Of a stretch of 64,000 nt of DNA, positions 60,918 to 64,000 are shown piece by piece; positions within the stretch are counted from its first letter, which is position 1; every line of letters begins with the position of its first letter. The stretch comes from Tetradesmus obliquus. Its lineage: Eukaryota; Chlorophyta; Chlorophyceae; Sphaeropleales; Scenedesmaceae. Where the stretch lies: NCBI GenBank assembly GCA_030272155.1, contig CP126193.1:2232001-2296000 (forward strand). The letters are read 5' to 3'. The translations under genes and the position numbers were made by a program. The notes below the pieces were generated by a model that made no database searches, had not been told where the DNA came from, and was given only the letters and a program-made list of their open reading frames with translations.

Positions 60918-63900
60918 GTCAGCAGGTGTCCATCTCCAGCCCGGGCTTCTTGACCACCATCTTGGCATAGATGGCCTCGCCTGGCAGCAGCAGCAGCAGC
61001 AGCAGCAAGACAGCAGCAGCAAGTCAGTAGGTGTCCATCTCCAGCCCAGGCTTCTTGACCACCATAATGGCATAGATGGCCTCGCCTGGTGGCGGCAGCA
61101 GCAGCCGCAGTGGGGGCAGCAGCACGTTGAGCTTCATTGTCGACTGCACGGTTGTAGGCAGCCAGCGGCAGTGGAACTCGACAAGCACCCGTGGCCTGTC
61201 GCAGCAGCCAAACGCCATGGCAACAGCAGTGATTGCAATCCAGCTGCTACAACCAGAGTTCTATCCGCGTCAGCTACTTGCACCGCACCAACATTACTCG
61301 CTTCATGACTTTACGGACCCGGTGAAATGCAAGGCTTTCACACGGCGCCCTTCGCTGATCATGAACCCTGCCTGCTGCTCACCAGGCTGCAGCCGCATCA
61401 CAAACTCGTTGCGCATATTCTGGTGCGTGCCGTGCGGCCCAAACAGCGGCACGGGGTTCTCATGCAGCTGCATGCGCACCACCACGCTGCGCTCATTCAG
61501 CGCTTTGCCCGCGCGCAGCACGAAGGGCACACCCGCCCAGCGCTCGTTGTTGATGGCCAGGCGGCAGGCGGCGTAGGTGGGGGCGCGGGAGCCCTCGGGG
61601 ACTGTGGGGTCCTCCAGGTAGCCTGGCTGGTCGTTGCCTGCGGTTGAAATAGTAGGGGAAATTGTTTTGGATGTGAAGTGCAGCAGCAGCAGGCGTACAG
61701 GTATAATAGGGTGTCAGATGACGGCGGGAGCCCTCGGGGACTGTGGGGTCTTCCAGATAGCCCGGCTGGTCATTGCCTGCGGTTTGAATAGTTAGGAAAC
61801 AATATTCAACTTAGGAAGTGCGGCGGCAGCAAATGTAGAGGTGTGATAGGGTGTCAGATGACGGCAGGAGCCCTCGGGGACTGTGGGGTCTTCCAGGTAG
61901 CCCGGCTGGTCGTTGCCTGCAATTCATAACAGAAAGGGGTGGAGCAGGAATTGCGGCAGCAGCAGGGGCATGGTTGTGATGGGACAGCGCCAGTGTCCTA
62001 GGTAGTCTGGCTGCCCAACGCCTGCCGTTAGCAGTGCAACAGGCAGGTGTGCAACAGCAGGCGGCATACGTGTTTGTCAGGCCCTCCACATATCCCAACT
62101 GACCAATGCCTGGCACCTGTACACAACACCATGTGCATTAGAACGTAGACCCGCATGTTCACAAGGCCTCAGCTTTCATAAAGTCACCCACCTGCCACGT
62201 ACTGGCCCAGCACCACGTCCTGCAGGTTGAGTGGCGCAATGCAGCGCAGCACCAACATGGACACACAGGCAATACATACAAACAGCCCAGCCAGATTTGC
62301 ACCTGCCACTTACTGCCCCAACACCATGTCCTGCAGCCCCAGCGTAGCAACGCAACACAGAATGTGCTCAAATTGCACTAAACACAGCACCAAACATAGG
62401 CGCACTCATCTGCAACAGTGTGTTGCCCACCTGCCACGTACTGTCCCAGCACCACGTCCTGCAGGTTGAGCGGCGCGATGCAGCGCAGCACCTTGCACTT
62501 CTCGTCGCGGATGTCGTCGGGGTGGTTGCTCACGGGGCACTCCATGGCGATCAGCGCCAGCAGCTGCGCAGCACAGCATGCACACAAGCAGGCAGCAAAC
62601 AAGCAGGCAGGAACGCAGTTGTGAAGCATGGCAATTGGGGCGCTCCATGGCGATCAGCGCCAGCAGCTGCGCAGCACAGCCAGAGACAAGTAGGCCACAG
62701 ACAAGCAGGCCGCAATGCAGTTGTAAAGCATGGCACTCGACGCACTCCATGGCGATTAGAGCAAGCAGCTGCGCAGCACAGCAGGCAGCAGTGCAGTGCG
62801 TAACACGGCAGAGGTTACACGCACACGCCACGCACGAGCCGCGCCGTCAAAGTCAGCGACACCCAGCACTGAGTCTACCGCCCCCGCACCTGTGTGAGGT
62901 GGTTCTGGATGACGTCCCTGATGATGCCGTAACTGTCAAAGTAGCCGCCACGCCCCTGGCAACAGCAGCAGCAGCAGCAGCAAGCACCACACGGTCCATA
63001 ACTCAGCATCCACCACTACAGCTACAAGGCAACCACAATGCAGGCACAACTCCTGCATTTTCTACTGTGGAATCACTGACTGCTCAGTTTCCTGTGCAGC
63101 GTGACTGCAGCCGAGGACAGCGTCTGCTTGTAAAATAGCAAGATGTAACAAGTTGTAACTGTTTTAACGTGCTGCACCTGTGTGCCAAAGTCCTCCTTGA
63201 AGCTGATCTGTACGTTGTTCACGTAGTGCCTGTTCCACCAGGCGCCAAAGATGGGGTTGGCCCAGCGCATGACCAGCAGGTTCTGTTGACAAAGAGCAAC
63301 AAAGCAGGCACACAGCAGCATGGTGAGCCAGGGTGCTCAAGACAGTGCCATGATGCAGGGTTTGCGCGGAGCTTGCTGGAGTGTGGGATGTGATGCAATG
63401 CGCAAGGGATACGTCACAGCACGCAACTATTGCAGTCGGCTTGCACTCAAACAGCTGCGGCCGCGCCATTTAACAGCCGCAGCAGCTGACTGCCCATCTT
63501 GTCCTTGCGGGGATTATCGCGTCTGTACATACATACACAGATTGACGGGAGGCGTTTCGTTGGCCCTTCCTGCTGCGAGTAGCAATGAGCAGCGCCAGTG
63601 ACATACTTCACAACCCAACTGCCACATCACACTGCAACGGGTGACACATACCCCATCCCGCCGTCTGCCGCACCTGGCTCAGCTCCTTGCCCAGGAAGTG
63701 GTCAGCTGCAGCAGCACAGCCAAACCAATGCCGCAACCACACATCACACATCACACATATCAACAGCGACACAACAGCACAACAGCAAATAACACAACCT
63801 TTGACGGCAATACCTCTGTCAACCACACACCAACAACAGCGCAACAGTAACAACAGCAACATATCCCCGCCAAGCTGCCGCACCTGGCTCAGCTCCTTGC

Positions 63901-64000
63901 CCAGGTAGTGGTCGATGCGGTACAGCTGGTTCTCCGGGAACAGCGCGCCCAGCTGCTCACACAGCGCCTCGCTGCTCTCCAGGTCGTTGCCAAAGGGCTT
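59639..64000 (-). CDS. G6PD: Glucose-6-phosphate 1-dehydrogenase, C-terminal 348 residues (N-terminus outside window)
   Basis: Seven exons, transcript order: 64000-63884 (cut by the window edge), 63282-63178, 62955-62890, 62563-62431, 61637-61383, 60865-60718 and 59861-59639. Phases agree throughout. The active-site motif [12 protein letters not shown] ends the first visible exon and includes the catalytic His. Then come [77 protein letters not shown] and the near-invariant [20 protein letters not shown]. The enzyme oxidises glucose 6-phosphate with NADP+, opening the oxidative pentose phosphate pathway. Whether it is plastidic or cytosolic cannot be judged without the N-terminus. Nearly every exon edge has partial copies in the neighbouring intron (see findings). 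Confidence 0.96.
59834..60173 (-). repeat. Three copies of the last G6PD exon's 5' edge
   Basis: GCGGCGCACAAAGTGCTGCT plus GGTCGCC(C/G)CTGC lies at 59834-59867 (real exon edge), 59994-60027 and 60140-60173. The copies include the AG acceptor region on the minus strand, and neighbouring intron sequence (GTGACACTGG(C/T)G(C/T)AGGCAG) is repeated too. Confidence 0.9.
60461..60765 (-). repeat. Two copies of the sixth visible G6PD exon's 3' edge
   Basis: CACCGGATGCAGTCCAGGAT followed by (G/T)AGTCGCTCGTATG occurs at about 60712-60765 (real) and 60461-60508 (copy in the downstream intron). The copy keeps the donor-side CCGG/GTG junction. Confidence 0.88.
60811..61090 (-). repeat. Three copies of the sixth visible G6PD exon's 5' edge
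   Basis: GTGTCCATCTCCAGCCC(G/A)GG with the rest of a 60-bp block lies at 60811-60870 (real exon and acceptor), 60926-60984 and 61031-61090. The copies are separated by (CAG)n runs. Confidence 0.92.
61587..61920 (-). repeat. Three clear copies of the fifth visible G6PD exon's 5' edge
   Basis: GGAGCCCTCGGGGACTGTGG with about 60 bp around it lies at 61587-61653 (real), 61723-61793 and 61861-61920. The two copies share intron flanks (ATAGGGTGTCAGATGACGGC). Two more decayed versions may lie at about 61990-62035 and 62080-62117. Confidence 0.9.
62187..62487 (-). repeat. Copies of the fourth visible G6PD exon's 3' edge
   Basis: The block around CACCTGCCACGTACTG and CAGCACCACGTCCTGCAGGT lies at 62423-62487 (real exon and donor) and 62187-62254 (about 68 bp, few differences). 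A weaker version is at 62300-62340. Confidence 0.9.
62537..62782 (-). repeat. Three copies of the fourth visible G6PD exon's 5' edge
   Basis: CTCCATGGCGAT(C/T)AG(C/A)GC followed by CAGCTGCGCAGCACAGC lies at 62537-62577 (real), 62641-62680 and 62741-62782, with a period close to 103 bp. Confidence 0.9.
63665..63913 (-). repeat. Two copies of the first visible G6PD exon's 3' edge
   Basis: CTGCCGCACCTGGCTCAGCT with the following CCTTGCCCAGG(A/T)AGTGGTC lies at 63875-63913 (real exon and donor) and 63665-63703, offset by 210 bp. The copy would encode the end of the active-site motif. Confidence 0.9.

Overview
This is nuclear DNA of a green alga (Chlorophyta). The genes are split into many short exons, with introns that are TG-rich on the sense strand, GTGNGC-type donors and frequent (CAG/CTG)n runs. 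Gene content is plant-like and algal: an EFR3 homologue of plant type, a DM10-containing NME7/FAP67 homologue of ciliary doublet microtubules, cytosolic RPL26 and plant-type G6PD. The abundant CAG/CTG and TG-rich introns suggest the Sphaeropleales/Scenedesmaceae or a relative, but that placement is inference. No rRNA, tRNA or CRISPR was found. Gene models were built by hand, joining exons by splice phase and family similarity. All complete models close in frame, except one gene that carries a single internal TGA.

Layout. 1-310: C-terminus of an unknown gene. 311-4890: TG-rich DNA without convincing genes. 4.9-13.3 kb: a mobile-element and satellite island. It holds a decayed ORF with two in-frame stops, an array of 141-bp dimeric satellite repeats (about 5.58-8.72 kb), a tyrosine-recombinase gene (minus strand), nested direct repeats, and a decayed replitron-like HUH transposase preceded by a Cys-rich ORF. 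13.8-16.8 kb: queuine tRNA-ribosyltransferase QTRT1 (-). 18.2-25.2 kb: EFR3-like plasma-membrane scaffold (+). 25.5-32.1 kb: two secreted structural proteins (+), one with beta-sandwich-like repeats and one silk-like and Ala/Gly-rich. 33.7-37.0 kb: organelle-targeted membrane protein (+) with an in-frame TGA. 38.7-43.9 kb: GT71 Golgi mannosyltransferase (-). 44.8-47.4 kb: NME7 (-). 49.5-51.5 kb: RPL26 (+). 52.3-57.9 kb: REX1/SDN5-type DEDDh exonuclease (+). 59.6-64.0 kb: G6PD (-, N-terminus outside the window).

The most unusual signal is structural. In several genes, most strikingly G6PD, short blocks spanning exon edges (about 30-70 nt of exon plus the splice site) are repeated one to three times in the neighbouring intron or UTR. 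This leaves arrays of decoy splice sites with partial exons at almost every junction. REX1 and GT71 show the same, and the membrane-protein gene has one short case. A second theme is that (CTG)n runs stand in for the pyrimidine tract directly before many 3' splice sites.

The genes do not form one pathway. They are ordinary housekeeping, membrane, cell-surface and ciliary genes beside a transposon/satellite island.
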